From assembly GCF_048564905.1 (NCBI RefSeq), contig NC_133014.1, positions 16,439,136 through 16,503,135 of the forward strand: DNA of 64,000 nucleotides. The letters run 5' to 3'. The DNA comes from Vicugna pacos. Its lineage: Eukaryota; Chordata; Mammalia; Artiodactyla; Camelidae. Under the pieces are notes generated by a model, which saw only the letters and a program-made list of their open reading frames with translations, did no database searches and was not told where the DNA came from. Position numbers and translations under genes: made by a program. Below are positions 8,736 to 20,959 of the stretch, piece after piece (the first letter of the stretch is position 1; each line of letters begins with the position of its first letter).

Positions 8736-9984
8736 GTGAACTGTGCTGTGGACTAGACCTCAGCACGGAAGAGGCCGTGTCGTCACGTTCAAAGGCCCAG
8801 GGGTTACACGTGACGTGCATGTCAGGGTGAGAGTCTTGAGAGGACGTCCTGGACTTCTGCCAGCCGCAGGGCGTGTGTGGACAAGTGGTCTCACTTAGCT
8901 TGGAGGGCAGGCGTGCAAGAGGCCCCACAGACTTAGCCCGAGGAAGGGTAAGCGATTCAGGCCAGCGCAGTAACACGGGAGAACTGCCTTCACTTCTGCA
9001 ACTGGGAGAATCAGAGCTGGCCAGTCTCTGGGCTGTCATCCACTTTTCTGCCGCCTCGCTCTCCGCCGTGGCTAGCTTAATACCCAAATCCCCTGGGTAA
9101 AACCCTCCCCTGCTTCACCTGCTTCATGCACCTGCAAATATCAAAGGGAGGCACAGGGAGAGGAAGTCCTGAGGGAGACCGCAGAGATTCGGGTGGTCTT
9201 CCGAATCCCACAGTGGGTTTGCTTTGATTCTGTCTGGAGTCACGCCCGCGTCGGTACCAGCTGAGACCCTCCCCTCTGACTGGTGCTCGGCCCGCGAGGA
9301 AAGGGTTGGCTGTGCTTCCTCTGCGGAGAAAGTGTCCAAATGGCACACATGACTGAGAATTATGCTCATTAGCAATCAGATCAGACAGATCAAAGCCTGA
9401 CCATGCACGCAGCTCAGAATCTTCCTTGTGTTTTCTGTGGTCAGTCTGGTTTGAGACACACTGGTCCTTAGAACGATGATAAATCGCCATTTCGGTCGTT
9501 GCCGTGTTCCCTATGTGGTAGACGGTGCGGCATCTGGTTCCAAGTGCTGTCACCATATTAAGCGGTGAAGTGTGAGGACGTAAGCAGAGGGGGCAAAATC
9601 CTTTGCATTTCTTTTCCATGAGGCACAGGCAATTCATTCACTTGTATTTGATTGCATTTCATAAACCCTGAACTCACCCAGCCAAGAAGAGGAGATGAGC
9701 GCACGTGGCCCTTACGCTGCTGCCTGAGGATACCTGGCCGAAAGCTGCAGTCCTGGACCAACCAGCTCGTCTGCCTGGGAGGTCTTGGGAAGCACTGCCT
9801 CTCGCTTTTAATTTTCTGCATTAAAAAAATGAGTAAATAAGCATCGGGACAAAAAGGCAGTGTGCAATGAACGGCTTTTGTTAAATGCAGAGGAGAGAGC
9901 ATCAAGGCCTCGGGCCACAGGTGGGGTGTGTGTGTCCGTTCCTGGGGGAGCCCACACTTCACCCGACTCCTTAGCTACGAACTC
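8736..9984. other. No gene recognised
   Basis: A 186-codon minus-strand frame (9077-9637) lies here, but its translation has no domain, signal or composition I recognise and overlapping frames are also open, so I do not call a gene. No repeat family was identified. Confidence 0.45.
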
Positions 9985-10145
9985 AGCCCTTGGTATCTCA
10001 TTTAACCCTCTTAGCAACCTGTGAGGTAAATCCTGAGTTAACTGATTTGAAGATGAGAAGATAGGGGATCAGAGAGGTCAAAGACACACGGGATTAAGCA
10101 GCAGGTCCGGGACTGTCACTCTGACCCCACCAGTGCCCTGATGTA
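9985..10145 (-). repeat. MIR SINE fragment
   Basis: Antisense MIR: GGTATCTCATTTAACCCTCT, 'cctgtgaggtaaatcctgag', 'agatgagaagataggggatcagagaggtcaaaga' and 'agcaggtccgggactg' follow the reverse consensus. Confidence 0.75.
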
Positions 10146-10204
10146 TGCCAGCGTCACGTCCAAATAAAAGCTCAGATCTGTGGCCTTCACTTCCCGGCAG
10201 GGGC

Positions 10205-10410
10205 CATTCTAAGGCTTTGCGTACATTACCTCGTTTAACCCCTACAAACCCTTGAGGTGTTGATGTTATCATTTCTTTTTCACTCATAAGGTAACTGAGG
10301 TACAGAAAGGCCAGATAACGTACCTAAAGTCACACTGATAACGAGTGGTGAAAACGGGTCCTGGACCCGGGTCGTCTCGCTGCAGAATCTTCGATGCCCT
10401 CAGTGACTGT
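10205..10410 (-). repeat. MIR SINE, long copy
   Basis: Antisense MIR: 'gcgtacattacctcgtttaacccc', 'aacccttgaggtgttgatgttatcat', 'aaggtaactgaggtacagaaaggccagataacg' and 'aaagtcacactgataacgagtgg'. It sits 60 bp from another MIR in the same orientation, so the two may be one event duplicated or two insertions. Confidence 0.8.
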
Positions 10411-10560
10411 TTTGCCCTGATTCTCCTAAAACAGCCTCACTTTTTCAGCCCCACCCCACCCTTCTGGCACCTGTTGGAGGACCTTCGTTCTCTTGCTGGG
10501 TGTGTGGTAGTTTCGACCCTCCGTTAAGAAGAAAACACAGGCACGCACACAACCGCTTTA

Positions 10561-10960
10561 ATACAAAGAATGACTCAGACAGCCTCCCAGTAAAGGTAAT
10601 TTCTGATACTTTCGGAGGCGATTCACTGTAGAGATGATGAGGTTCTTTTTTTTTCCCTAAATGTGATCAAACCAGATACTCTTCTAGCCGCTAATGTGTT
10701 GCAGAGAACTGCAGTGATTATTCGATTATGCTTATTCGAACACTGATTTAACTTTTAATTAGAATGCTCCCGTGCCTAATTGCTTAGGAAATTCACCTTT
10801 AAGTAATAAATGATGTTTGGGAACAGTGTTGATAGGAAGCCAAATAGCCCATCACAACAGCATGTTCTATTGTGTAGATTTAAACGCCGTGTGTCATTAA
10901 ACTAAGTTAAAAAAACTTCTTTACAATTAAATAAATTTACCTCTTAAAATTGCACACAGA
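10561..10960. promoter_or_regulatory. Candidate conserved regulatory block, A/T-rich
   Basis: Repeat-free block with clustered homeodomain-type sites: CGCTAATGTG, GATTATTCGATTATGC, TTTTAATTAGAAT and CCTAATTGCTTAGG, plus an AP-1-like ATGACTCAG at about 10570. The motif density resembles developmental enhancers. Without cross-species alignment this stays a hypothesis. Confidence 0.3.
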
Positions 10961-12484
10961 GACAATATTTACTCTACTAAAGCATCAGAGGCCTTTGTGG
11001 GAGTGTGTTATTCTTCTTGGTGCGGAATTTTGCTCCTGACATTTCTTTCATATTCCCGGAGAGAGTTTTCTGAGGCACACCAGCTGCTTTTTTTCTTCGG
11101 AATGACATATGAGCTTAGCTTTCCCACTGAAAGTCTCCTTCTTAGTGCTCCGAGTTTCTGTCTGTTTTGCTTTGTCTTTCAATGCTGTATGCCCTGTTCA
11201 GATCTTGCTTACTTTGCAATTGTTTTTATTCAGGAAGATGAAACTCAGAAGCATAAATCCTTCTGAAACTAAGTTGAAAGGAAACCCTGAAGGTCAGGAA
11301 GCTTCCATAAAAGCGGTTTTGAATTTTTTTTTTTTTTTGGAGCCTGACTACGCTTCTGATCTGGTAACCTGGGGAAAACGTTTTAGCCAAAGGATTTGGT
11401 ATCAAATATCAGTTTTGGCTCCATCTCTGCTGCCAAGTATAAGCTGAGAGATGGGACACAAAGGAAAATCACAAAATAGCAGTGGCCACTGGGTGGGAGA
11501 GATTAATGGGAGTTTTGACGGAGTTTACAATTTGAAGCCAATAAGTTATCCACAGGCAGGCTCTGGCAGATAGAGTGGGTGGTAGGTCTTGCTGAGACGA
11601 TGGAAAAATAAAAAGACCCCTTCCCTCACAAGACATTCTAGTCTAGTCAGCTAATGTTGGAAATGTCTTCACAGGCAGTGCGCCTGCCTTCCGGGGCCCA
11701 GCCTTCCCCTTTCACAGCAGTGCAGGCTGCTGGCCTTTGTCCACCTAAGGCTGCGGAGACTCAGAGACGCGGGTCCAAGTGAATTGTCAACAATGATGCG
11801 TTTTTCTGCCCCGAGGGTATAGTTTCAACAAGAAAGCAGCGGGCTCTCCAAGGAGGAAGGGCATTGCCTTGGAAGGGAGCGCCCCTTCTCCCCAGATCAG
11901 GGCTTCAGCGTCCCGGCACGTAACCCTGCCCATGAGCAGGGAACGGCGCTGGGCCTCTGCTGTCCCGTCCCCTGTGATGGCTCACGTTACGTGTCAGAGT
12001 AACGGGACCGCCAGGCGCCCCGGTGTTGGCCGGACGTCACTCTGGGTGTTTCTGTGAAGGGGTTTGGGGATGAGTTTAACAGGTAAGTCAATAAACTGAG
12101 TGAAGCAGAGAGCGCTCTCTCGTCTGGGTGGGTCTCACCCAGTCATGGGAAGGCTTGAAGGGAGCCAAGGGCCGGCCTTCCTTCAGAGGGCTGGATGCTC
12201 CTCTGCCCTGACTGCCTTTGCACTGGGGCGCTGATTTTCATCCCCTGTGTTTGGACTGTGGCTGAAAATCATCTCTTCCTGGGTCTCAGGTCTGTCGGCT
12301 TTAGGACGGGAACTTACACCGTCAGCGCTCCTGGTTCCAGGCCTTCAGATCTGGGCTAGATTTGGACTAGAACTACCCCATCAGCTTGTCCGCTGACGGC
12401 CGCTCTCGGGACGTGTCCCTTGTCACCCTCCATCACATGGGCCAATTACTTGTAAAAAATCTCTCTCCTTCTCTCCCTCTCTCT
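10961..12484. other. No gene or repeat recognised
   Basis: Includes a T12 tract near 11327-11338 and scattered short frames. No exon, repeat family or RNA gene could be supported. Confidence 0.4.
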
Positions 12485-12545
12485 ACACACACACACACAG
12501 ACACACACACACAGACACACAGAGACACACACACACACACACACA
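12485..12545. repeat. (AC)n microsatellite with AG interruptions
   Basis: About 60 bp of AC repeats interrupted by AGAC units. The frames over it on both strands are artefacts of the repeat. Confidence 0.95.
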
Positions 12546-12809
12546 TCTTATTCACTTTGTTTCTCTGGGGAACTCTAAAATCCCCTAACATAGCCAATCT
12601 TTCAGCCTGTTTTTGCAGAGAAATCTTTTGCACAGAAGGGTGTCCTAATGTGTAACACAACTGGATTCAAAATTGAAAGTAGGGAAAGATGAGAAACTCA
12701 CGAGCGGAAATCTGGAGACCTGGGCCGAGGTTTTGTGTTGGGAGGAGACTTTATGGCGGGCACAGGGCTGTAACGAAGCTTCCCAATAGATACAATTGGC
12801 TCCGTTGGA

Positions 12810-12872
12810 GTGTGTGTGCGTGTGTGTGTGTGTGTGTGTAGAAAGAGAGAAAGGAGGAGAGAAAGAGAGAGA
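12810..12872. repeat. (TG)n microsatellite followed by (GA)-rich tract
   Basis: TG repeats at 12810-12839 run into GAAAGAGAGAAAGGAGGAGA-type purine sequence to 12872. Confidence 0.93.
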
Positions 12873-14599
12873 TTAATTCCTCAGAACTCCTCCCACGGTC
12901 GTTAGAGATACTCGTAACGTTCAAGAATTTCAGGGTACCGAGTTATTCTAGTTTAACCCTTGTTCTGTTACATTAACTTCATTTTTAAACATACTCAACA
13001 GTATTTAATTAGAATTTTAATGTCCTCATTTAATTTCAAGATATCTTTATAAGAACGTTTCTGTCCCTCTCCCTCGTCCCTTCTGGAATTAATAACTTTT
13101 CATTCATTTCCTTATTAGATATTCATTGAATGCCCTTTTGTTACCAATAAGGGGAGCTTTTCTCTGGCATGCAAGGTTCCTTAGGGTTTCCGAGTAATCT
13201 GGAAAAGAGGCATTGCACAACTCAGAAGACTTACTGAGCCCTTGGACCCTGTAGCCTGATGGGAGCAACCAGGGTGACGTCAAGAGCCTTGTCCGGGTTG
13301 GGGGCTGGTTCAGGGATTTCCTGGAGCTGCTCGCACATCATTACGATCCTTTCTCAAGTCCGCCCAGTTTCTGCTACGACTCAAGCTTGCCAAACAGCCC
13401 TTTATTCACAAAAGAAGATGTATTTATTATAGAAAGAAATGGGAGAGTCTCCTGGCATTTTCTGTTTCAAAGATCTTACCTCTTTTCTAGAATTTCTTGA
13501 CATTCTAGTTACATACTTGGTCTTCAGTCTTTGATTAACCAGCTCTCTTATGATTATTTTATTTTTTTTTCAACGGTGTCATCAGAGGTGAAGCACGGAT
13601 CAGGGCACGCTCCAGCACGTGAGAGTGAGATGGAGCCTTGCCTGCAGGTCCCAGACACGGTCACCCTGCGGAGGCACCGAATCGCCGTGCCTGCTTGAGA
13701 TCCCCGCTCCATGCCAGAAGGGGTCTGTCGGCTTCCAGTCAACTGTGCTCTCTCAAGTGACGCCCTGGATGCGGACAACGGACGGTCAGGGATTCTCCCT
13801 CCAGTACTGATATGCTTGGTTTGTAGATCTCAGGACAGAAACGTTTATTTGTGCCTATTAACTTTTTATATCATCTAGCACTTGGAAGACATTCAGTCTG
13901 CCATCAAACCAGCGCACTCTTATTCCTCGCTAGATCCCATTTTATGATTCGGCGAGTTTTTTCACTTCTAGGATATCAACGCAGCTCAACCCCTGTGATT
14001 CAAACCAGCTGTGCAGGTGGCTGTCCATTCATTAAACATTTGCCGCTGAGTGTAGGGTTAAATTATTTATACTTTAAAGGTACTAGCTCATGTTACTTCA
14101 ACTTACCCACAAGACTGAAATAAAAGATCTTGTCTAATGTCTGGCTAAAACCCAGATGCTCTGGGTTTACAGAACTAGCCTATCAGTTCTACTGTCTTGA
14201 AAAATAAAGTACAACTTTGGGTGCACAGGGTTATAACTTGAGGACTTTGAGCAAAGCCCTTGATGGCACGGTCTGGCTGGACTTGGGTTAATTCCAGCTC
14301 AGTTTCGAGAGCCCACGTCTTCATATGCCGTCAGGCACAGTGTTGGGTCCGTTTTTCCAAATCAAGACCCACAGACTCTTCTACTAGGTCTTCCTAGATT
14401 TCTAGCTCCATGACGTCTGTGCGTCTTACGTTGTAGTGGCGTTGACAGTTTGAGTCTTTTCTCTGTGTTTTCATTGACGTTATAGTAATAATCTGGTTGT
14501 GCTGGTGACACCGTTCTGACCCAGAAGTACAATCTCTGTATTTTTCGTGGTGTGGTATCTTATCATGCAAGCTTCTGCGCAGTACAGGAGTGAGATGAG
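12873..14599. other. No gene or repeat recognised
   Basis: Mixed sequence. Frames of up to 95 codons have no recognisable content. I see no known repeat with confidence. Confidence 0.4.
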
Positions 14600-14718
14600 T
14601 CATTGATTCATATAACAAATCTAACACATTTTGGTGGTGCTGGGGAAGCTGTCTGCCTTGTCTGAGCCTCAGGTTCTGCAAATGGGGCTAATATTCATCT
14701 CAACCTTATAGAATCACT
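14600..14718 (+). repeat. MIR-like fragment
   Basis: TTGTCTGAGCCTCAGGTTCT, then GCAAATGGGGCTAATATTCA and 'tctcaaccttatagaatcac' resemble the sense MIR core 'gcctcagtttcctcatctgtaaaatggggataataatacctac'. Partial. Confidence 0.55.
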
Positions 14719-14752
14719 GTATATATGTGTGCATGTGTGTGTGTGTGTATAT
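14719..14752. repeat. (TG)n/(TA) microsatellite
   Basis: ATATATGTGTGCATGTGTGT followed by more TG units and TATAT. Confidence 0.9.
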
Positions 14753-15214
14753 CCACGCATGTGATTTGATTCAAGGTTCCTAATGCATTGAAAGCCCTCA
14801 GAATGAGGAGTTCTCAACCTGCTTTCATGCTTACGATGATCATTTCCTACTGGGCCATCAGTAATGCAGAAAAGTAACCTTCCGAGGGTACATGTAGGAC
14901 CTTCCACATGCATGAACACCATGGGAAATGTGTGAATTCAGCAGTGCGTGTCCTTCTCAATGTCCTTGGGCCTTTTTGGAATCAGAGAGTGCCCCAGTGG
15001 CATTGCTAAGCTGTGTGCTGTGATGCAGGGGAAGGTGCTGACTGCGCGGGCTGTGCTGTCAGACTTCATTCTTGGCCGTACATCAACTGTGCTGGAGAAA
15101 GCAGAGGTCCTCCTGGATATCACTGCGTTTTGTCTTTAATTTCGGTGTCGCACTTTGCCATCGGTCATGCAGCGGTGGCACCTTATGGTTGTGGAACATG
15201 TGAACACATTTTTT
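14753..15214. other. No gene or repeat recognised
   Basis: Nothing identifiable by eye. Confidence 0.4.
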
Positions 15215-15385
15215 CCCCAAGTGCTTTCCCATATATTATCGTATTTGCGTCACACAGCGATGTTTATAAGTTATTATTCATTCGTTACAGATGAGAAAAC
15301 CCAGGTGCTGACGAGCTAAATCCGATACCGCAGTCACACCGTCTAACTTTTATTGACGATGGAATGTGAAGTCTGGGCTGCTTCC
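15215..15385 (-). repeat. MIR SINE fragment
   Basis: Antisense MIR: 'agtgctttcccatatattatcgtatttgcgtcacac', then 'ttacagatgagaaaacccaggtgctgacgagctaaat' and 'gcagtcacacc'. Confidence 0.65.
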
Positions 15386-15485
15386 AAATTCTGTGCTGTT
15401 GTCCGAGGTCAGTTTCAAACTCCCTAAAATGGGGAGGCGAGGCTTCGTTGGTCTGGCTCGGACTCTTATCCCGCCCTTTCACCCA

Positions 15486-16190
15486 CTCATTCTATGTCCT
15501 GAATGTTTGGACTGCTTTTCAAATTTTCAATTCCTGGAACACTTTTGCCCTCTTTCACCTTTTTTGGATTCAACTTAGATTCCGTTTTCTCCCCAGAGCC
15601 TCCCCTGAACTTACACTCTGTTCACTTTGGCTCCCACACCCCTTCCATGTGTTCTTGGAACACCCTGCACGTTCCTTTGGTCAAACTGGGTCCAATGTAT
15701 TGTAACTGCTCCGCACTCTCTCGCTCTCAGCCTGGACCGCACGGAAGGGGCCACGCTGGCTCCCTGGTCTCTGTCCAGCACTGAATGTTCGTGTTCCCCC
15801 CAAATTCGTATGTGGAAATCCTAACCCCTAGATGCAATGATATTAAGCGATAAGGCTTTTTTTGGGAGGGGGAGGTGCTTCAGTCCTAAGTGTGGGACCT
15901 TCACGAAGGCAATTAGTGCCTTATAAAAGGGGATTAGAGAGAGCCCTGGGCCCTTCTTCCGTCATGAAAGGACGCAGCGAGAAGCCAGCAGTCTGCAGCC
16001 CGGAAGAGCCTGGCCGCACTGGCACGCTGATGTTGGGTCGCCAGCTTCCAGAACCACGAGACGTGGAATTCTGCTGCGTTAAGTTACCCTGTCTGCGGTG
16101 TTTTGTTGCAGCAGCCTGGACAGACTAAGGCAAGCACCTTGCACACGGTAGGTGCTGTGTGCAACGTGTGTTTGTTGAGTGAATGAATGT
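15486..16190 (+). repeat. L2 LINE 3' end, split by an LTR
   Basis: Left part 15486-15781 carries the L2 order 'tcctggaacacttttgccctctttcacc ... cccctgaacttacactctgttcactttggctcc ... ggaccgcacggaagg'. The right part (16133-16190) resumes with 'agcaccttgcacacggtaggtgctg...tgtttgttgagtgaatgaatg', the classic L2 3' terminus. The two halves join smoothly if the LTR at 15782-16132 and one copy of its 5-bp duplication are removed. Only the 3' end of the LINE is present. Confidence 0.7.
15782..16132 (+). mobile_element. Solo LTR, ERVL-MaLR (MST/MLT1-like)
   Basis: The LTR opens TGAATGTTCGTGTTCCCCCC, then 'caaattcgtatgtggaaatcctaacccctag', and closes 'gcagcctggacagactaaggca', matching MST-type MaLR ends (TG...CA). 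The 5-bp target duplication AGCAC lies at 15777-15781 and 16133-16137, as expected for MaLR. At 351 bp it is a near full-length solo LTR and a degraded fossil, with no internal region. It is younger than the L2 it interrupts. Confidence 0.85.
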
Positions 16191-16194
16191 TTTG

Positions 16195-16560
16195 CTTGTT
16201 ACCATTCAACTTGCCTTCTCTTGCCTGTGGCACCTTCTCCATGGAACATCCTGCGTTGCAATGAATAAACCACTGCTGAGGAGGGCAGCCAATGCGCACG
16301 CACAGCCCAAACAGCTAGAAGACACGAGAACTGCTCTTGGGAACCCCCAGTCTTCCGTGATTCCATAGCGAACAACTCTGACAGCGTGTGGATGGTTCTT
16401 TAGAAATCTTTTTATCTTCATTTCCCTTAAATTCACGAAGACTGTAGGCTGACCTGTTGAAACTCTACTTTTGTGTATAGATTATTGACATTTTAAACAT
16501 GAAATTTCTCCAAGAAGCCTGATTCTTTTCATTGGAGGAGCAGAGAGGGCAAGACGTGAG
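16195..16560. other. No gene or repeat recognised
   Basis: No identifiable content. Confidence 0.4.
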
Positions 16561-17175
16561 CTCTAGTCTGCTCTGCACTTCTTTTTATGATGTCTCATTC
16601 TCTTAGGTTCTGTGACAAGATTCTCTCCCTCTTTTTCCATCCTCTCCGACTGCTTCTTTCTAAATCTCTTTTGGATCCGAGTTCTCCACCTCTAATCTTC
16701 AACGGCTGACACCCACCGCCCCCAGGATACTCTTCTGTTGCCAGTCTGTAAATCTTGAGTTATTTCTCTTAACCTTCTTCTGGCTGCTCCTTGCTCCCCT
16801 TTAATGCATTTTCCTGCAGTGTGGCTACAATGATGGTCTTGCCTTTCCTTTAGAATTAAGTTCAAAATTCTTAAGAGCTCACAGGTCTTTCGTGGTTTGG
16901 CAGCAGGGACCTGTCCAGCCCCCTCGCTCCGGCTTCCCTCTTGCTCTTTGTGCGCTCACAAAGGTGAACTTCTTTCTGTACCTTACGCAGAGTTGCTGGG
17001 CTCTCTGTCTGTGATCTCAGTATTTTATACCTTTTGACATCTCTTTTGAACACTTCCTTTCTTCATCTTCTTTTTATTTGCTGGGGGAAAAATCTAAAAT
17101 TTCAATCAGGAAGCCTTCGTTGTTTCCCAGGGCTAAATTAAACGCTCCTTACATTTGTTTCCCAATGATAACCCC
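16561..17175 (+). repeat. L2 LINE 3' end
   Basis: Typical L2 3' region text: 'tgatggtcttgcctttcctttagaattaagttcaaaattctt', 'aggtctttcgtggtttgg', 'cagccccctcgctccggcttccctcttgctc' and 'aggaagccttcgttgtttccc' appear in consensus order. Only the extreme 3' part of the LINE is present and the extreme terminus is missing. The left border is approximate. Confidence 0.65.
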
Positions 17176-18640
17176 CTATTAGGATGGAGAGCCTCTCGTT
17201 TGACACTGTGAGACCCCAGTTCCCGTGCTGAGCTGTGACCTCTGTTCTCTCATTCCTTGACATTTCCTGATGCGTAGGACAGACGCTGACTCATGGTGAC
17301 CAGTTGATAATACTTGAAAGATTGAAAGAGAACGGATGAACAGGGAGGGAGATATAGTTATGGTCAGAGGCAATCACAGAGTCAGAAACAAGCTACGAGC
17401 AAACATGGGGGTTCAGAGAAACAGAAGAAGCATTTGCCTTCAAGAAGCTGACCAAGCTCCCACAGCAAGATCCACACGTAGGAACCCAAAAGCTCTCCAT
17501 TTACACAAACGGCCGTGTTCGAATGAGACGTGTGTAAGGGATTAGAGAGGGCAGAGGTCCCTGTGGGTGGCGGTGGTAGGAAACAGCTGAGTCTTAATCT
17601 TTGTCTTGAAAGGAGACCAAGATTTGAATACGGGGAGCAAGGTGAATGAGAGGAATTTGAAGTTTAGGGGGCAATGGTGAGCCTTGAGTTCAGCGAGACA
17701 ACTGGGCTGCTGGCAAGAAGGAGCCTGAGTCTGGAATGTAATTCTGTTTGGCTGTTTCTCTTAACCTCATGCCGCTTGTTCTTAGACCCTTAAGAAACGC
17801 CACGAAATCTCAACTTGAACATTCTTTCCACATGTATAAAGAATGCTTCTAAGAACTGATTTTTTTTTTCTGTAGCTTTAATCTTCCTTTCTTCATTAGT
17901 GATGGAAGCTAGACCTGTTGTCCCTTTGGAATAACAATTTAACATTGAGATTAAAAAACGCTGATGTGTGCAGTCCAGCTTTACTTTCAATGCTCTTTAT
18001 TAAAATGCAACAGTAGACTTCCTTGCGTTGCTCTTTATAGATGGTTTATCATTCAGATTTAGATGATAAAATATTTTGTGACCAGAATAATTCAAATTTG
18101 TGTCTCTGCAAAGTGAGAAGAAGGCATGAACGCATTGCATCCTGGTGTGCGCCCTGATGTGGTTCTGACCCGCTTTGGGGAATTATGTTTTTCTTAGAAG
18201 CACTGATTGTTTACCTTGATTGTCGGTGATGGATTTGATGTCAGCTCTCCTGGGAGGGACGCTGGCTCAGTCCACTTACAATTACAAATCACAACATCAG
18301 AAGCTTTGCTGTAGGCTTCAGGGCAGCCAGTAACTCAGGACTCTGTCTGGTTCAACAGTTAATAACATCACCACGTCTTAACAGGCTTTGCAGTTAACAT
18401 TGTTCAGTCAGACCGCATCTTCCACGGTTTAAAGGGCTGAAACCTGATACGGACTTGAAAGTATCTATTTTGGCATGCTTTGTCATATTCATAAAGTCAG
18501 GGTTTTAGACACCTAACATTTTGGCAGAGAAGAAAAACAAGTCTAAACTTATTTATCCTTCTGTGAATTATGATAGGCAAAAAAAAAAAATGTTCAAAGA
18601 GAAGCCAGAGGAGTGACTTCGCTGTAAGATATAAAGCTCA
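17176..18640. other. No gene; possible old-repeat remnant
   Basis: A weak resemblance to the 2340-family repeat ('tttgtcttgaaaggagaccaagatttgaa', 'gagaggaatttgaag') is seen at about 17540-17720. Otherwise nothing is recognised. Confidence 0.35.
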
Positions 18641-19030
18641 TCACTTCTGGTTCATTCTAGAGAAGGCATTCACTCCATTTCTGACATAATGAAGCAAATC
18701 TTATGTTTTTATATTAACCTGTTTCATAATGTACTGAGAAATCTGTATCTATTTACATATTGCGTTGATTTAAAGATTATATTTATTTACACATTATACT
18801 CATCTATATATTATGCATTATTTCATAGTATAGAAATAATAATATCTATAGAAAATATGGAACTATTAAATACAGTGAAGAGAGTTAAATTCCACCAAGA
18901 AAGCACCACCAATTATGTTTAAATGTGTTATTTTCGGTCTGTTTTCCATGCTTATCTGTGTATGGGCTACGCATTTTTATCTTAAAATTCAGTGCATTGT
19001 TTGTTTAGTTTTGTATCTTGCTTGTGTCCA
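18641..19030. other. A/T-rich stretch, possible L1 remnant
   Basis: Very A/T-rich. The part at 18870-19010 ('aattccaccaagaaagcaccaccaattatgtttaaatgtgttattttcggtctgttttccatgctta') resembles the antisense old-L1 segment seen at 55530, but weakly. Confidence 0.3.
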
Positions 19031-20959
19031 GTTCTGACTGAGCATATGTAGACCAGCTACAAGACAGGGGGGCAGACCAAAAATTCCCAGGATCTGAGAG
19101 TCTCCTGGGACTGGAGATGCTGAGCTGCAGACTTGTCATAGCCATTGTCACAGCACGAGGAACACCAGTAAGCACGGTGCATCGGCAAGGAGGCTGCGGT
19201 CAGCAGGCTGGCCTAACTCAGGGCGAAACCGGTGGTTGTGACAATCATACGAGCTTGGGGCTCAGTTAGGTTAAAGGAAAAAACAAGAAAAACTTGAGGA
19301 AAACCGCAGGCCACCCTTGACTAGAGGCTTCCAGAGAAATTCAGCGGTAGTACACAGCCAAGTGCCTAGCACGTAAGTGCTGCTAAGCAGGATGGAAAAT
19401 GAAAAGAATGATGAGTGCAGATGAGGATGGCGGACGAGGGCGTGGGGACCTCAAACCTGTCCGTGCCCTGGCTGCTGACGGGCTCAGCGCGCTGAAGTCA
19501 GGCTCACGGCAGGGCCCCTCGCCAGGCCGCTTCTCTGTGGAAACGGAGGGTGTGCGCACGTGGACGTGCAGGTCGTCGATCCCTGAAAGTCACCAGCAAG
19601 CGGAAGTGGGTCAGCTGGGCCAGAACTGCTGTTTCTTTTGTTTTCTGCAATTTGCTGCATAGAGGACATTTCATTTGCTTTCATAAAGTTTGGAAAGTTC
19701 TGTATTTTCTTTTAAGCTGATTATGGTAATATGTAAATAAACAAATCTTTAAACTGTTTTTCTAATGTCAGCCTAGGTAAGCATGAATGCAACGTTATCT
19801 TTTGAATCCCATCATTTTGCAGTGAAGACTTTAGCACTCGTGTCCTTAACCTCCTGTCTTGATTCCAGATATTCGTTCAGCTGGGAATTTGGGAATTCAG
19901 TATCAGATCAGTGTTCTTAAAAGATTAATTTTTGTATGCATCCATTTTCTTTTGTGTATATTTGTTAACATTTCTGTTACCCCAAAAAGTCTTGTCATAA
20001 CTGAAAGACAAATTTACAATCGGGGGATGATGTCTTGTGCAGCAAAAGATATTTAAAGATTTATTTAAAAAATGGGCAAGTGCACCTTCAAGAGTGGGAA
20101 GCGGGCTGACCTGAGGGAGGAAAGCAGTGGGTTTTGTCTCCCCTCCTCTTAGACCCTCGCCTATAGGGGGCTCTTGATTGATTGACAGCTCTTGTTCCTG
20201 GAGCTTAGCCATGTCTGGCCCCTTTGTGCATGTCCTTACCCATGGTGTGCACACAGAAAACCCATGGTGGGGGCGGTTCTACACTGCAATGTTAATTATA
20301 ATACAGTGAGCACTGCATCCTGTCCAGTTAAGTCCTTTCTGCTACTGTTTCTTGCTGGCGCTCATTTAGAAGAAGTGAAGCCCCTTTATGCTGGAGGTGG
20401 GGACCCTCCTCCCTCTCCTCCACCTGTCTGCCTGGTGCCCCCACTTACCTAACTACCTAACATTTCTTCCACTCTTGAAACCGGAATTTTATTTTTTACA
20501 TCTTAACATAGACATTAACCAGAAGAATTCTGGGGTGGTGAAGGGCTGAGCCCATTAGTGCCCCGGGGATACTTTCAGAAAAATGTCTGCAACAAGGGAC
20601 TGGAAGACACATCTCTGCAATCAGTCTCCTAGAGTCCCCCGATAATGTGTGTGCTTACCGGGAGAGAAGTTACCACAGCATACGCTTTTGTTTCAGTGTT
20701 TTAGCTTTTCCCTAATTGTGGGCTCAGAAGGGATCTCAGAAGCACAGAGATAAATGGGAAACTAACGCGAAGGGAAGCTGATTAATTCTTGAACGCTCAA
20801 TGGACGGCGTTTGGAACTGGTTTTTTATTTGCTGTAAAAGTACAGAGTGACAGGCTGATTTCCACCAGCAAACCCTTGCCTCTGCCTAAACTCAGAGAGC
20901 CTTAGCTGCCGTGAGGGACATGGTGTCATGTCATGATTCAGAATTTCGCTTTCAGGATG
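19031..20959. other. No gene or repeat recognised
   Basis: Includes a G/C-richer patch at 19420-19600 and frames of about 90-110 codons with no recognisable content. Confidence 0.4.

Noticed and set aside
9077-9637. 186-codon minus-strand open frame
   Set aside because: No recognisable domain or signal, and overlapping frames on both strands are open too; consistent with chance in moderately GC-rich DNA.
12386-12660. Open frames with Thr-His and Cys-Val repeats on opposite strands
   Set aside because: They translate the (AC)n microsatellite at 12485-12545.
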